This document shows, piece by piece, positions 19,645-28,831 of a stretch of 64,000 nt of DNA. The position numbers and the translations under genes are program-made. This stretch comes from DASQDN01 sp963833675 (lineage in GTDB: Bacteria; Acidobacteriota; Terriglobia; Bryobacterales; Bryobacteraceae): positions 30,541-94,540 of the forward strand of contig CAWHYW010000045.1 in assembly GCA_963833675.1 (NCBI GenBank), written 5' to 3'. Numbering within the stretch: the stretch's first letter is position 1; every line of letters starts with the position of its first letter. The notes beneath the pieces are model-generated. The model saw only the letters and a list, made by a program, of their open reading frames with translations, searched no databases and had not been told where the DNA came from.

Positions 19645-21904
19645 TCGAAACCTCCTCGCGGCCGATGTTGTGGGCGAAATCTTCTGCGGTGACCGTAAGT
19701 GAATAGCGTCCTGCAGGCAGGTGTGCAGGGACCAGAAATTCTCCGGTGTTGGCCTTCGCCTCGTTGCTCCAACGCAGTTGCACCGGTGATACTCCGTACA
19801 TCCGGGCGACCACGTTTCGCGACGTCTCCGATGCGCCAACACGAAGCTTTACCGATTCGCCGCGCTTGTATCGAGCTTTATCAAGTCTTACCCGGACTGT
19901 TGGAGGTTTACTCGCAATCACGAATGTTTTCGATTCACGAAAAGCCCGGCCCTGACGGTCACGCAGGATCAATCGAACTGTATGGATACCATCCGCCATA
20001 TCGGAAGGCGCCAGAAATCGTGTTTGCCAGACGTCTTCATCCTTTAAGTATCGAAGCGGCTTTACCAGCCCGAACGGGAACATCGCGACTACAGACGTGA
20101 TGCTCTCATCGGTATGCACCCTAAGGACCGGGTCGCCGGGACGAATCAGCCGGGGTCGCAACAGAGACCTCGGCGCGGCTAGAAAGGAAGTGTATGGCGT
20201 GACGAACTTATATTTTCGAGCAAGGCGGATGATCTCATCGATGGTCGCGCGGTCTTCGCCATCGCGATCGATCTTTTCAAGGAGAGCATCGACACGAGCT
20301 TTCGCCCATGCTCTCGGCAGGTGTGGATGATCTGTCGAGGTCGCCGGTAAATTTATTGAAGTACGCAATTGCAGTGGAACATTCTCTCGACGGGCTTGCA
20401 GTGTGAAGGTGGCTTGCCCAGGCTGCTTGTACTGGCCGACCCACCACTGCATCGAAGCAGGGAATGTACTCTGTTCCAGCGGATAGATCAGTTGCAAGTT
20501 TGCCGCAGGCCGAGCGCTCAAGCTCATCTGCTCCAAAGGCCGCCTGCCGATCTTCGAGAGAAAGGCGTTCAACTTAAACTCGAGGGGTTCAGTTGAGCGG
20601 ACCCACTCGAGCACACCGCGCTCTCCGGCAAGTTGCTTGAGCAGGGAAACGTTGGCATCGTCCCCTACCGCGAAAACATATGTGCGCGCTCGCGTCTGGT
20701 TCGCATACCAGGATGCGATCTTCGAGCCTCGGATCTCCGCGCCTTTCGTGGGACTGCCATCCGTGAACAGCACCACGTAAGAATCGCTCGACTTCGTTGC
20801 GGCAGCGGCGGACGCGAGCGCCTTCTGCATGTCGGTCCCGCCGCGCAGACGGCTGGACCGGACAAAGGCGAGCGCCTTGTCGACAGACTCGGGGCCTGAC
20901 GGCTGGGTCGAGAACGCAGTCACTTCGGAATTGAATAACAACAAATGAAACCGATCGATCGGGCGTAGAGCGCGGAGCAATTTCTCGAGCGCCGTATAGC
21001 CTCGCTCCAACTTCTCCCATTGCATCGATAGAGAGGTGTCGAAAAGCGCCACGATCGTCCGAGGCGCACCCGACATTTGAGCGGCAGTATCGCCGATCAA
21101 CGCCGAAGCTTCAAAGAAACCGGGCTCAGACGCGCTGTCGCGGTAAGCGAGAATGGCGAGCGTGTCTTTCTTCGCTGGATCCAAGGTGTACTTTATGGCG
21201 AAATCTTCAGTCAGACCCACGCGCTCGCCTGAAAAATCGGCTTTCAGGCGGTTTGGTGTGCGCTCCGTGATTGTGAGCGGATACTGCTCGGCTGACAGTC
21301 TCGAAATTGCTCAACTCATGAGACGAGAGCAATTCCACCTCGATTTGCAGCCGGCCCGCCGTGGCTGCCCGATATGCGTCAGGTCGTAAGGGAAGCGCAA
21401 ACAAAGACTGCATCTGCTCTACCGGCAGGCGCTCCTGATATTCCATTTCCACCCGCTTGGTCCCAAACGCAGGGATCGGCATAATATGCGCGCTGAACAC
21501 AGGGGTGCGACCTGCTTCATCCAGATCGCGCTCGCCCTGCTGAAGAAGGCCTGGGTCGATGATTTGAGCTTTTGCCTCGGCGTAAATTTCCTCGGCACGG
21601 CGTCGCTCTAAAATGACTCCTGGGATTCGGGTGACACCGTCCCAAATCGCGAAGTCGGAGATAAGCGCGCGCCCGGGCAGGGAAAAGGTGTAGTTGCCTT
21701 CCATTATTGCCGGCGTGTGATTGGCAAAGATCTGTTTGACGAGATACCGTCGCTAGCCCGTTGTCGATTCGGATGCGCACGTCCATCTCATCGAGAGATA
21801 ACTTCGTCGCGTCCGGCTCGCGCGCGCCGGTCGGGACGATGATGCCAGCCTCCGCGAAGAGCAAAGCGGAGCAACAAAACGAGTAGTCCGAAGGCGCCTC
21901 TCAT
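19628..21904 (-). CDS. VIT- and VWA-domain secreted protein with C-terminal Ig-like domain (frameshifted)
   Basis: The pieces join from an ATG at 21904 with a signal peptide (MRGAFGLLVLLL). A VIT domain follows (ISDFAIWDGVTRIPGVILER, RTPVFSAHIMPIPAFGTKRVEMEY), then a VWA domain with an intact MIDAS start (FDTSLSMQWEKL, later FTDGSPTKGAEIRG). The C-terminus is an Ig/Big-like beta-sandwich (VRLDKARYKRGESVKLRV ... AGRYSLTVTAEDFAHN) ending at 19628. Frame breaks occur near 21870, 21745 and 21297; the last 530 residues are clean. VIT-VWA proteins bind protein ligands through a metal ion, and here the domain order suggests a periplasmic adhesion or assembly factor. Its ATG overlaps the TGA of the propeller gene. 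Confidence 0.82.
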
Positions 21905-23739
21905 GGAAGTCGGACTACTCCGTTATCGGTGCCGACGTAGACACGGCCGTTCGCTACATGAACGGCCGTAACGTTACAGACGGCAGGCCCTGCGTAAGCG
22001 CATGCCACCGATGATCGGCAGAGTCGTAAACCAGCACGCCCTTACCTAGCGTTCCCGCGTAAACATGTGTCGGCGTAGCTGCCATCGCGCCGGGATTGAT
22101 CTCGGTGTGTGGAGGCATATCTGAAAAGCTCTGCCAAGTGGCATCTGGCCCGAGTTTGATGACGCCTGCGCCGTAGGTTCCGATATACGTGTCATGGCCG
22201 GAGGAAGCAATGGCAGTAATCCAGTTATGGCGCAATGGTGAGTTGGAGGTGGTGTAGCTCACCCGTACCAAGCCATCTTCCACCAGCGATAATCCGCCGA
22301 GAGTGCCCGCCAGTATGCGGCCGTGCTCTGCCGATAGAGCATAGACGTGATTGTTTGCGAGCCCGTGAAACGCATAGAGGCTTCTGACGCCGTCTGCTGA
22401 GAGGAGAGACAAGCCCGCTGGGGTAGCGGCGATTATGTCGGAACCATTCCAAACGATGTCCGTGACGTGATTTGCAAGCAGACCCTGATCGCGGCCCAGC
22501 ACCTGACGTTTTTCACCACTTCGATCGAACAGCACTAACCCGTTGGCTGTTGCTACTGCCGTAGTCGGCCCGTGAACAATGCGATTTACGCAGAAAAGAT
22601 GCTGGTCTTCGAAGTGCCGAGCTCTGCTGAATGTCGAATCTACGACGTCGAGGCCGCGGTCGAAATAACCGACCCATAGCTGGCCGGAGTTATCGACGGA
22701 CAGCGTGGATATGTTTCGATCTGCGAGGACGGCTTTTGCCGGCTTCAACGCCGGCAACCACTGGCGCGCAGCGAAGACCCCTTCGTCGGAAACAGCCAGC
22801 AGAGTCTCGTCAGATTCGAAAATCTTGTGAACTGGCGACGGCGTCTCGATAAAATGCGGCCGGCCCGTGTTTGTCAATGGAACTTCCTGCATGCCGGGGT
22901 CGAGCGTTCCTGCGTATAACTGCTGCCCACGGACGAAAAGGATTTTCGCGAAGAGGCCGGGACCAATCGTCCTCTCCACGCGACCTCCTTTGATCACGGC
23001 GATTCCAAGCGCTGTTCCCACATACACCGATCCGTCTTGTCCGGTTGCAATCGAGAGCACCTGTTGATCTGGGAGATTCCGGATCTCAGTTACCTGCCCG
23101 GCCCGCCAATGAAGCAAGCCCCCGATCGATCGTGCCCACCCAAAGGTCCGTTTCATCCCCTGCCAGACATGTCACATGCAGGTCACTCAGGCTATCGTGA
23201 AGGCGCGTCAGGTTCTTGCCGTCGTACGCGAGGAGTCCCGCCTTCTGTGTCCCGAACAGCACTCGTCCGACTCCAAGCCCAACTACGGCGGTGACATTAC
23301 GAGCGCGGGCGTCTACAGGGCGAAGATGACGGAATCGCATGCCATCAAAAGCGAGCATGCCCTCGCCTGAGGTTCCGATCCATAGTTCGGGTTCGGCTGA
23401 CTGCGAGGTGATAGCCTGCGCCATCGAAGACAGTGGCGCAGGCGGGAGAAGGGCGCCCACCCGATAGTCGATGCCTTCGGTAAACAAGCCGCCCGGTCCC
23501 GCCGCATAGATTCGACCTTTGTAGACAGTTGCGTCAGAGAATTGGGCAGGAGCGCTGATCTGCTCCATCCCTGTCGTCACGGCGTGCAGTTCCGAGAGGA
23601 CGAACGGAAAGTGCCCAGTCGAGGCTATTTCTCGTTCCGCTACGCCGATTGCGCGGGATGCTCTCCATAGCGCCGATCCGGCCCAAGCCAAGATGACAAC
23701 ACAGCCTGCCGCAATTGCGATCCGGGCGCGACGATTCAT
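21901..23739 (-). CDS. Membrane-anchored beta-propeller protein with two-component-regulator-propeller-type repeats (frameshifted)
   Basis: Translation from the ATG at 23739 gives an N-terminal anchor (RARIAIAAGCVVILAWAGSAL) and then many blades with the Reg_prop pattern: LWIGTSGEGMLAFDGMRFR, GVGRVLFGTQKAGLLAYDGK, QLWVGYFDRGLDVVD, ILAGTLGGLSLVEDG, DTYIGTYGAGVIKL, HVYAGTLGKGVLVYD. These repeats normally form the extracellular sensor of hybrid kinases, but no kinase, HTH or GGDEF domain follows, so it is a free-standing propeller. Breaks lie at the CCCCC run at 23119-23123 and near 21965; about 610 residues result. An upstream in-frame ATG at 23931 exists, but the extension would cross the intergenic region and the MIOX gene, so 23739 is preferred. 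It heads the envelope operon. Confidence 0.8.
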
Positions 23740-23833
23740 AAGCCGGGAGGTGTATCTATAGTATCGGAGGAAATGGTCTGGTACTCCAGCACTCACCTTT
23801 CTGTAACAAAAACTCGTAAAATGGTAAGTACCT

Positions 23834-24671
23834 ATGAGTGGTCCTTTGCCAGCGTTGAGCGATTGGGATGATTTTGTCGGCGAGCGGTACCAGCCTGGCA
23901 AGGAAAAAGAGGCGTATCGCGTGTATGACAACGCGCCGCCCGTGGTTCGCGAGTTCTACCGCCTGAACCATACGAACCAGACTCGCGATTTCGGGCTCGC
24001 CAAGACGGCGCGAGTTCGGAACCCTCGATCGGCGTCGTATGGGTATTTGGGAAGCCATGGAGTACCTGAATACGCTGGTGGACGATAGCGATCCGGATAC
24101 GGATTTATCGCAGATTGAGCACAATCTGCAGACCGCCGAGGCGATTCGCCGCGACGGACATCCACGCTGGTTTCAACTCGTTGGCCTGATTCACGACTTA
24201 GGCAAGGTGCTTTGCCTTTATGGAGAGCAACAGTGGGCGGTGGTCGGGGATACGTTTCCGGTTGGCTGCGCCTGGTCGGACAAAATCGTCTACCATGAGT
24301 TCTTCCGCGACAATCCCGATTCACAGATCGGACAACTCCAAACCAAGTACGGTGTTTATGAGCCGAACTGTGGGTTGGATAAGGTGAATATGTCCTGGGG
24401 CCACGATGAATACATGTACACGATCTGCCGGGACTACCTGCCGGAAGAAGCTCTGTACATGATCCGCTATCACTCGTGTTATCCCATTCATCGGGAGGGC
24501 GCCTACGACTATCTGATGACCGCTAAGGATCATCAGATGTTCGAGTGGGTGAAGAAGTTCAACCCCTATGATCTCTATTCCAAGGGCGATGAGAAGGTTA
24601 GTGTAGAGAAGGCGCGGCCCTACTACGAAGACTTGATTCGCGAGTTCTTCCCGGAGAAAGTTAGCTTCTGA
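23834..24671 (+). CDS. miox: myo-Inositol oxygenase (single frameshift)
   Basis: Two frames together encode the complete MIOX family sequence, about 279 residues: REFYRLNHTNQTRDF in the first, and MGIWEAMEYLNTLVDDSDPD onward in the second. All six di-iron ligands expected from the mammalian enzyme are present: His in HNLQTAEAIR, His-Asp in LIHDLGKVL, His in SWGHDEYMY, His in IRYHSCYP and Asp in NPYDLYSK. The family converts myo-inositol and O2 to D-glucuronate in the cytoplasm. The break is one extra base near 24011-24013 (GCGCGAG): with it removed the text reads KTAEFGTLDRRRMGIW, matching the family. It is divergent from the propeller gene and convergent with the SnoaL-like gene. Confidence 0.9.
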
Positions 24672-24690
24672 TTTGTGATTATGAGGGGGC

Positions 24691-25110
24691 TTAGATCAGC
24701 CCCGCCGCCTTGCTGAACGCCTGGGTGTCCGTGTAGCCATAGAACTCGATGGCTTTTCCGTCGCGAATGGTCCAGATATGAGCGGTATCCACTTCTATCG
24801 CGGAACCGGTCTCGCGATGGATCCCCGTTTCGCGCACTAGAGCGACAACGCGATCCCCTTCCGCGATGTATTCCATCGGCTCCACCTTGAAGTTCTCCCA
24901 TTCTGTTGCGAGACGCACGAAGACCTTGTTGAAGACTTCATTCGGTCCTCGGTACGGACTGCCCTCGGCATAGTAAAGATTATCCGGGTACGCCCAAAGA
25001 ATCTCGGAATCGAATGACGCCAGCACGCCGGCCGCATCCCCTCTGCTGAACGAGTGATAGATGCCTTTCACGAAATCCTTGTTGGATGTTGCGTTACTTA
25101 CTGCTGACAC
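24691..25110 (-). CDS. SnoaL/NTF2-like domain protein
   Basis: A protein of about 139 residues with the NTF2-like cone fold pattern: VKGIYHSFSRGDAAGVLASF, DSEILWAYPDNLYYAEGSPY, RGPNEVFNKVFVRLATEW, VEPMEYIAEGDRVVALVRE, IEVDTAHIWTIRDGKAIEF. Such proteins are small-molecule binders or isomerase/hydrolase-like enzymes; the reaction cannot be inferred. The GTG at 25110 is preferred because it lies within the end of the preceding gene (overlap of 17 bases), whereas the upstream in-frame ATG at 25158 would overlap that gene by 65. It is last in a coupled set with the Cys-rich protein and the ferredoxin-fusion protein. Confidence 0.78.
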   Translation of the reverse strand: MSAVSNATSNKDFVKGIYHSFSRGDAAGVLASFDSEILWAYPDNLYYAEGSPYRGPNEVFNKVFVRLATEWENFKVEPMEYIAEGDRVVALVRETGIHRETGSAIEVDTAHIWTIRDGKAIEFYGYTDTQAFSKAAGLI

Positions 25111-25771
25111 GAGCTTCCTCCAAAATACGCTTCGCGCGCGAGGGGTTAAATACGCCACAGGAGCAGAATCGTGCCAAATACGTGACCGCTTCGTCTGGCG
25201 TGCGCCGGCCTTCCTTAACCCAATCGATCATTTTCTTAGCGAGCGAGTGCGCGATCATTCCATGGCCGCACATCGTCGAGAGCATCATCACTTGCGAATT
25301 CGGGAGATGCTCCGTTTTGCCTTCGAAACCAAGCGAATACCCGACACTATGGCGAGGAATCCCGGCCGCATGACAACACTGGTCTGCGCCGTCGATAGAC
25401 GTTGAGATGTTGATGCTTACTCCGAAATCCCGTTCCTTTACCGCCTTCAGGAAGTCTTCCGCTTTCACGCGGTCATCAAACACCGCGGCTACGGTTGTCA
25501 CATGACTTAAACCGTCGATAACGGCATTAAAGTCGGGCTTCATGTCCCGATCCCAATGCGAGAGCGGGTTCATCTTCTTGCACGGGCGCAATGCGCCACC
25601 GTTGCGCGCATCTCCCAAGTTGACGGGGCCGAAGGTATAGGCCAGCCGCAGGAACTCTCGGAGCTTTTCCAGGGCGCCCTGATCGTTTTTTCCCTTGCTG
25701 GCGATCGCGAAAATTACATAATCGTCCTGGAAGGACGCTGCCGACCCAAACCGGTGCAAGGTATTTGTCAT
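25094..25771 (-). CDS. Conserved-looking Cys/His-rich protein of unknown function
   Basis: A 225-residue soluble protein that I do not recognise. It contains cysteine and histidine clusters of the kind that bind metal or a cofactor: ADQCCHAAGIPRHS, STMCGHGMIAHS and RFCSCGVFNPSRAKRIL, plus GGALRPCKKMNPLSHWDRD. The central part (VIDGLSHVTTVAAVFDDRVK, FGVSINISTSIDG) looks like an alpha/beta fold. The start overlaps the stop of the ferredoxin-fusion gene by 4 bases (ATGA), strongly suggesting translational coupling and a joint function, perhaps as a redox partner. An enzyme using an iron-sulfur centre or another metal is possible. No signal peptide is present. Confidence 0.75.
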   Translation of the reverse strand: MTNTLHRFGSAASFQDDYVIFAIASKGKNDQGALEKLREFLRLAYTFGPVNLGDARNGGALRPCKKMNPLSHWDRDMKPDFNAVIDGLSHVTTVAAVFDDRVKAEDFLKAVKERDFGVSINISTSIDGADQCCHAAGIPRHSVGYSLGFEGKTEHLPNSQVMMLSTMCGHGMIAHSLAKKMIDWVKEGRRTPDEAVTYLARFCSCGVFNPSRAKRILEEARVSSK

Positions 25772-26610
25772 TTCGCCGCTCCCACGGTTTGCCGCTCGTT
25801 TTCGATGACGTTCAGCACACGTCCCAGCCCTGTGTTGGTTTTGGCTCGCTGCAATTGATATCCAAGCTTCTCGAGAATGGGCGCGACCACCGTCTCATCA
25901 CCGCTTGCATCGCAGCGCGTTCCCACTCCCAGCGTTACGACTGTGTTCACCTGTTTTTCGATATCCCAGACCAGACGAATGATTTCTTCCGTACGCTCGA
26001 CCGGAACCTTGATCTCGACGATTGCCGACATCAGTTTCTCGCCAAGAATGTCCTCCCGAAGAGTTCCGGTTCCCACATCCGTCATCAGAGACGTAATCGG
26101 ATTTCTCTTCTCGAAGTGGACTCCCGCGCCCGCCAGCGCATGGCAGGCCTTTTGAATGTCGCGGAACCAGACACCGACACCGGGCCGTCCGAACTCGATC
26201 GTGAAGCCGACCTCACCGATCTGCACACGGCCGCTGACATCGTTGGTTTTTACTTCTTCGGTGCCGCGACCCTCAACACCGGTTGATTCGTGCGGCACGC
26301 GAGGATCCGAAAACGCGCGCCGGACTACGCGCGGCCACTTCAATTCGTCAGGCTCGAACGCTGCCGTCGGGCATACATCGGGCTCGGGATCGAATCGCAG
26401 GCGCATTGCCTTGAAGATTCTCCTCATTGTCCGAACCATGGTGGGATTCAAGTGCTCCTGACTGAGGCCGTTGTAGCAGGCATAGCACTCGACGCACTCG
26501 TCACGATTGATCGTGGCGCGGTGGATCACCGGGTCGATGTAGATCGCGCCCATCGGGCACACGTACGTGCAATTGCCGCAAGCAACGCACTTATGCGGAT
26601 TGATCGTCAT
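25768..26610 (-). CDS. 4Fe-4S ferredoxin-type domain fused to an uncharacterised C-terminal domain
   Basis: A 280-residue protein. The N-terminus has a canonical cluster motif C8-x2-C11-x2-C14-x3-C18-P (CVACGNCTYVCP). A second set, C39-x2-C42-x2-C45, lacks a nearby fourth cysteine; the next CP is at C80 after a 34-residue insertion (VCPTAAFEPDELKWPRV). From about residue 110 a long domain without cysteine clusters follows, including VGFTIEFGRPGVGVWFRDIQ and IVEIKVPVERTEEIIRLVWD, which looks like a regulatory or ligand-binding alpha/beta fold that I cannot name. It probably transfers electrons to or from the coupled Cys-rich protein. It follows the MFS gene after a gap of 6 bases. Confidence 0.82.
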   Translation of the reverse strand: MTINPHKCVACGNCTYVCPMGAIYIDPVIHRATINRDECVECYACYNGLSQEHLNPTMVRTMRRIFKAMRLRFDPEPDVCPTAAFEPDELKWPRVVRRAFSDPRVPHESTGVEGRGTEEVKTNDVSGRVQIGEVGFTIEFGRPGVGVWFRDIQKACHALAGAGVHFEKRNPITSLMTDVGTGTLREDILGEKLMSAIVEIKVPVERTEEIIRLVWDIEKQVNTVVTLGVGTRCDASGDETVVAPILEKLGYQLQRAKTNTGLGRVLNVIENERQTVGAAK

Positions 26611-26616
26611 ACAGTC

Positions 26617-27912
26617 TCACTCGAGAATGCGGCGGCTCGCATCGATTCGGAAGTACACCACAGCCGCAACCAGACACAGGGATGACGCCAGTAAAAACGG
26701 CTCATTCCAACTGAACCACTTCACCAGATAAGCACACAAAACCGGTGAAATTGCTCCGCCCATATTGCCGAACGTGTTCATGACGGAAGAGACCGAGCCT
26801 GCGTACTCCGCTCCGATATCCAATGGAAGCGCCCAAGTCGCCCCGATAGTTAATTCTAGCCCGAATACGGCCAGGCAGCTGAATGAAACGCTGGTCCAGG
26901 GGTCAGCTGTCAGTGCCGCCGGCACAATTGCGCTGCCTGCTGTCAGGAATCCGATAACTCCGAGAGCGCGTCTTGCCACAACCAGGTTGCCGGTTCGCTT
27001 CAATAACAAATCGGACAACCATCCGCCGAGAAGATTACCTGCGGCGCCTGCGAAAAGCGGGAGACTCGCATAGAGTCCCATCTCCTTCAGGTTGTATTGC
27101 CGATATAGCGCAAGATACGATGGGAACCAATCAAGGTATAAAGCCTGACAGTAGCCGTAGCAGAAGTACATCACACACATCAGCCAAAGCGTTCGAGAGC
27201 GGAGAATGGCGCGCCAGGGAATCGTCTTGGAAACGCTCGATCGCTCGCCGATTGACGAATGTATTAGCTCGAGTTCTGCCGCGTTGACGGCGGGGTGCTC
27301 GCGCGGAGTGTCGCGATAATACACGTACCATGCAGCCGCCCACACGATCCCCATCGTGCCGAACAGGTAGAAAGGCGAGCGCCACCCATAATGCAAAATC
27401 AACCACGCCACGATCGGAGGCACGAAGGCTGCTCCAAGCCGCGACCCCGCATGAGTTAGTCCCTGCGCATACCCGCGCTCGGAGCGCAGCATCCAGCGGG
27501 ACAACGATCGGGTGGCGATTGGAAATGCGCCCGCTTCGCCTGCGCCGAAGAGAAATCGTGTGACCAGCATCGACGCGGCGTTCCAGGAAAGCGCAGTCGC
27601 GGCGGTGAAAAAGCTCCACCATGTCACGATCAGGCTTAGCGCGCGTCGCGGACCAAGGCGGTCACCCAGCCAGCCCCCGGGAATCTGAAACAGGGAATAG
27701 CCCCAACGAAAGGAAGCCATTATCCAGCCCATCGTCACCAGGCTGAATCCGAACTCCTGCCGGATGGAAGGCGTAGCCGACCCGATCACCACGCGATCCA
27801 TATAGGTCACCATGTAGGCCGCTACGGTAAACCACAGAACGATATGGCGTACGCGAGTCGGACGGACGCCTGACGCGCCTCTCATAGGGGCCTGCCGTGC
27901 CGCGGGAAGCAT
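26617..27912 (-). CDS. MFS transporter, anion:cation symporter (hexuronate/organic-acid type)
   Basis: A 12-TM major facilitator of about 431 residues. Features of the ACS family include MDRVVIGSATPSIRQEFGFS in TM1, a QIPGGWLGDRLGPRRAL loop motif A, RFLFGAGEAGAFPIATR in TM4-5, and the second-half loop GGWLSDLLLKRTGN. ACS members import hexuronates, aldarates, tartrate and similar acids together with protons. Glucuronate, the product of the nearby inositol oxygenase, would fit but is not proven. I prefer the ATG at 27912, one base after the cupin gene; an in-frame ATG at 27933 would overlap it by 20 bases. It sits in the amidohydrolase-cupin-MFS-ferredoxin cluster, on the same strand with minimal gaps. 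Confidence 0.87.
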   Translation of the reverse strand: MLPAARQAPMRGASGVRPTRVRHIVLWFTVAAYMVTYMDRVVIGSATPSIRQEFGFSLVTMGWIMASFRWGYSLFQIPGGWLGDRLGPRRALSLIVTWWSFFTAATALSWNAASMLVTRFLFGAGEAGAFPIATRSLSRWMLRSERGYAQGLTHAGSRLGAAFVPPIVAWLILHYGWRSPFYLFGTMGIVWAAAWYVYYRDTPREHPAVNAAELELIHSSIGERSSVSKTIPWRAILRSRTLWLMCVMYFCYGYCQALYLDWFPSYLALYRQYNLKEMGLYASLPLFAGAAGNLLGGWLSDLLLKRTGNLVVARRALGVIGFLTAGSAIVPAALTADPWTSVSFSCLAVFGLELTIGATWALPLDIGAEYAGSVSSVMNTFGNMGGAISPVLCAYLVKWFSWNEPFLLASSLCLVAAVVYFRIDASRRILE

Positions 27913-27913
27913 A

Positions 27914-28828
27914 TCAGTGCGGCTGGACTGCATCTCTCAGGTGAGCGATATTCGGGTAGCCATTCATCGCGAGCCGCGTACTCGGGCCGTCCCCCCAGAA
28001 TCGCGGAGCATGGAACGTGAATGGCGGCACGTACACAACGTCTCCTTCCGACGCGATGATCACACCGACCTTCTCGATTGGATATCGGATCTGTCCCTGC
28101 ATAATCAACCAGAACTCCGCGCACTCGGGGTGATAGTGACCGCGGTCCTTCTCGTTCAGAGGAGGAAGATTCTTCGCATACCCATAGATGATGTTGGATA
28201 CGGCGCGATCGTCGTGAACGAACCGGCTGCCCTTATATGCGGAATCTTTTTCCAGCTCATAAAGGTTGATATGCGGCTTGTTCTCGTGCCCGTAGGGAAA
28301 CGGCTTGCGATTGAAAACCACAGGAATCCAAGTTGCGCCCGGAAGTTCGGGTGGTTTCACATCCTGCGGATAAAGGGTCTTCGCCTTTGCGATGTTCGTC
28401 TCGAATCGCAATGACGGCTGATCGCCGATAGTTTCCATCGAGTAGGTAGTTTGGGCCGGAACCTGCACCATGGATCCCTTGCTGGCGACAAACGAATCCT
28501 GGCCTTCGATATCGAACCGAATCTGGCCATCCATCACCACCCACCATTCGCGCGTATCGGGATGGTACCGGCGGCTCACCTTCGTGCCGGGAGCCGACTG
28601 AATGTACTCGGAATGAAGATGATCATCGTTTACGATGATCTCCCGCCAGTTCGCCTGACCCTTATACTTCGTCTTCAAATCGGCCAGTTTCGTGTGCGGC
28701 TTGTGGCCCGGAGGATACTTCGCGGGCTCGTACTTAGGCGCCCAACTCGGTGTCTCCTTCGGCTGCTGCGCGGCGGCCCAGTAGCAAAGCAGGCCCGCCA
28801 TTCCTACGACTATAAGAAACGCTCTCAT
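27914..28828 (-). CDS. Secreted bicupin protein
   Basis: A 304-residue protein with an N-terminal signal peptide (AFLIVVGMAGLLCYWAAA) and two cupin domains. The first has RRYHPDTREWWVVMDGQIRF and a second conserved motif (VPAQTTYSMET) in which the usual His is lost. The second cupin keeps GHYHPECAEFWLIMQGQIRY and VPPFTFHAPRF, so it has the full His/Glu/His metal-binding set. One active and one degraded metal site are therefore predicted, outside the cytoplasm. It could be a dioxygenase, isomerase or ligand-binding protein. It is flanked by the amidohydrolase (gap of 3 bases) and the MFS transporter, which points to a joint extracytoplasmic catabolic role. Confidence 0.85.
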   Translation of the reverse strand: MRAFLIVVGMAGLLCYWAAAQQPKETPSWAPKYEPAKYPPGHKPHTKLADLKTKYKGQANWREIIVNDDHLHSEYIQSAPGTKVSRRYHPDTREWWVVMDGQIRFDIEGQDSFVASKGSMVQVPAQTTYSMETIGDQPSLRFETNIAKAKTLYPQDVKPPELPGATWIPVVFNRKPFPYGHENKPHINLYELEKDSAYKGSRFVHDDRAVSNIIYGYAKNLPPLNEKDRGHYHPECAEFWLIMQGQIRYPIEKVGVIIASEGDVVYVPPFTFHAPRFWGDGPSTRLAMNGYPNIAHLRDAVQPH

Positions 28829-28831
28829 AGG

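Noticed and set aside
24000..24040. Programmed frameshift in MIOX
   Set aside because: No slippery heptamer with a downstream structure; the context (GCGCGAG) and the many similar breaks in other genes favour sequence error.
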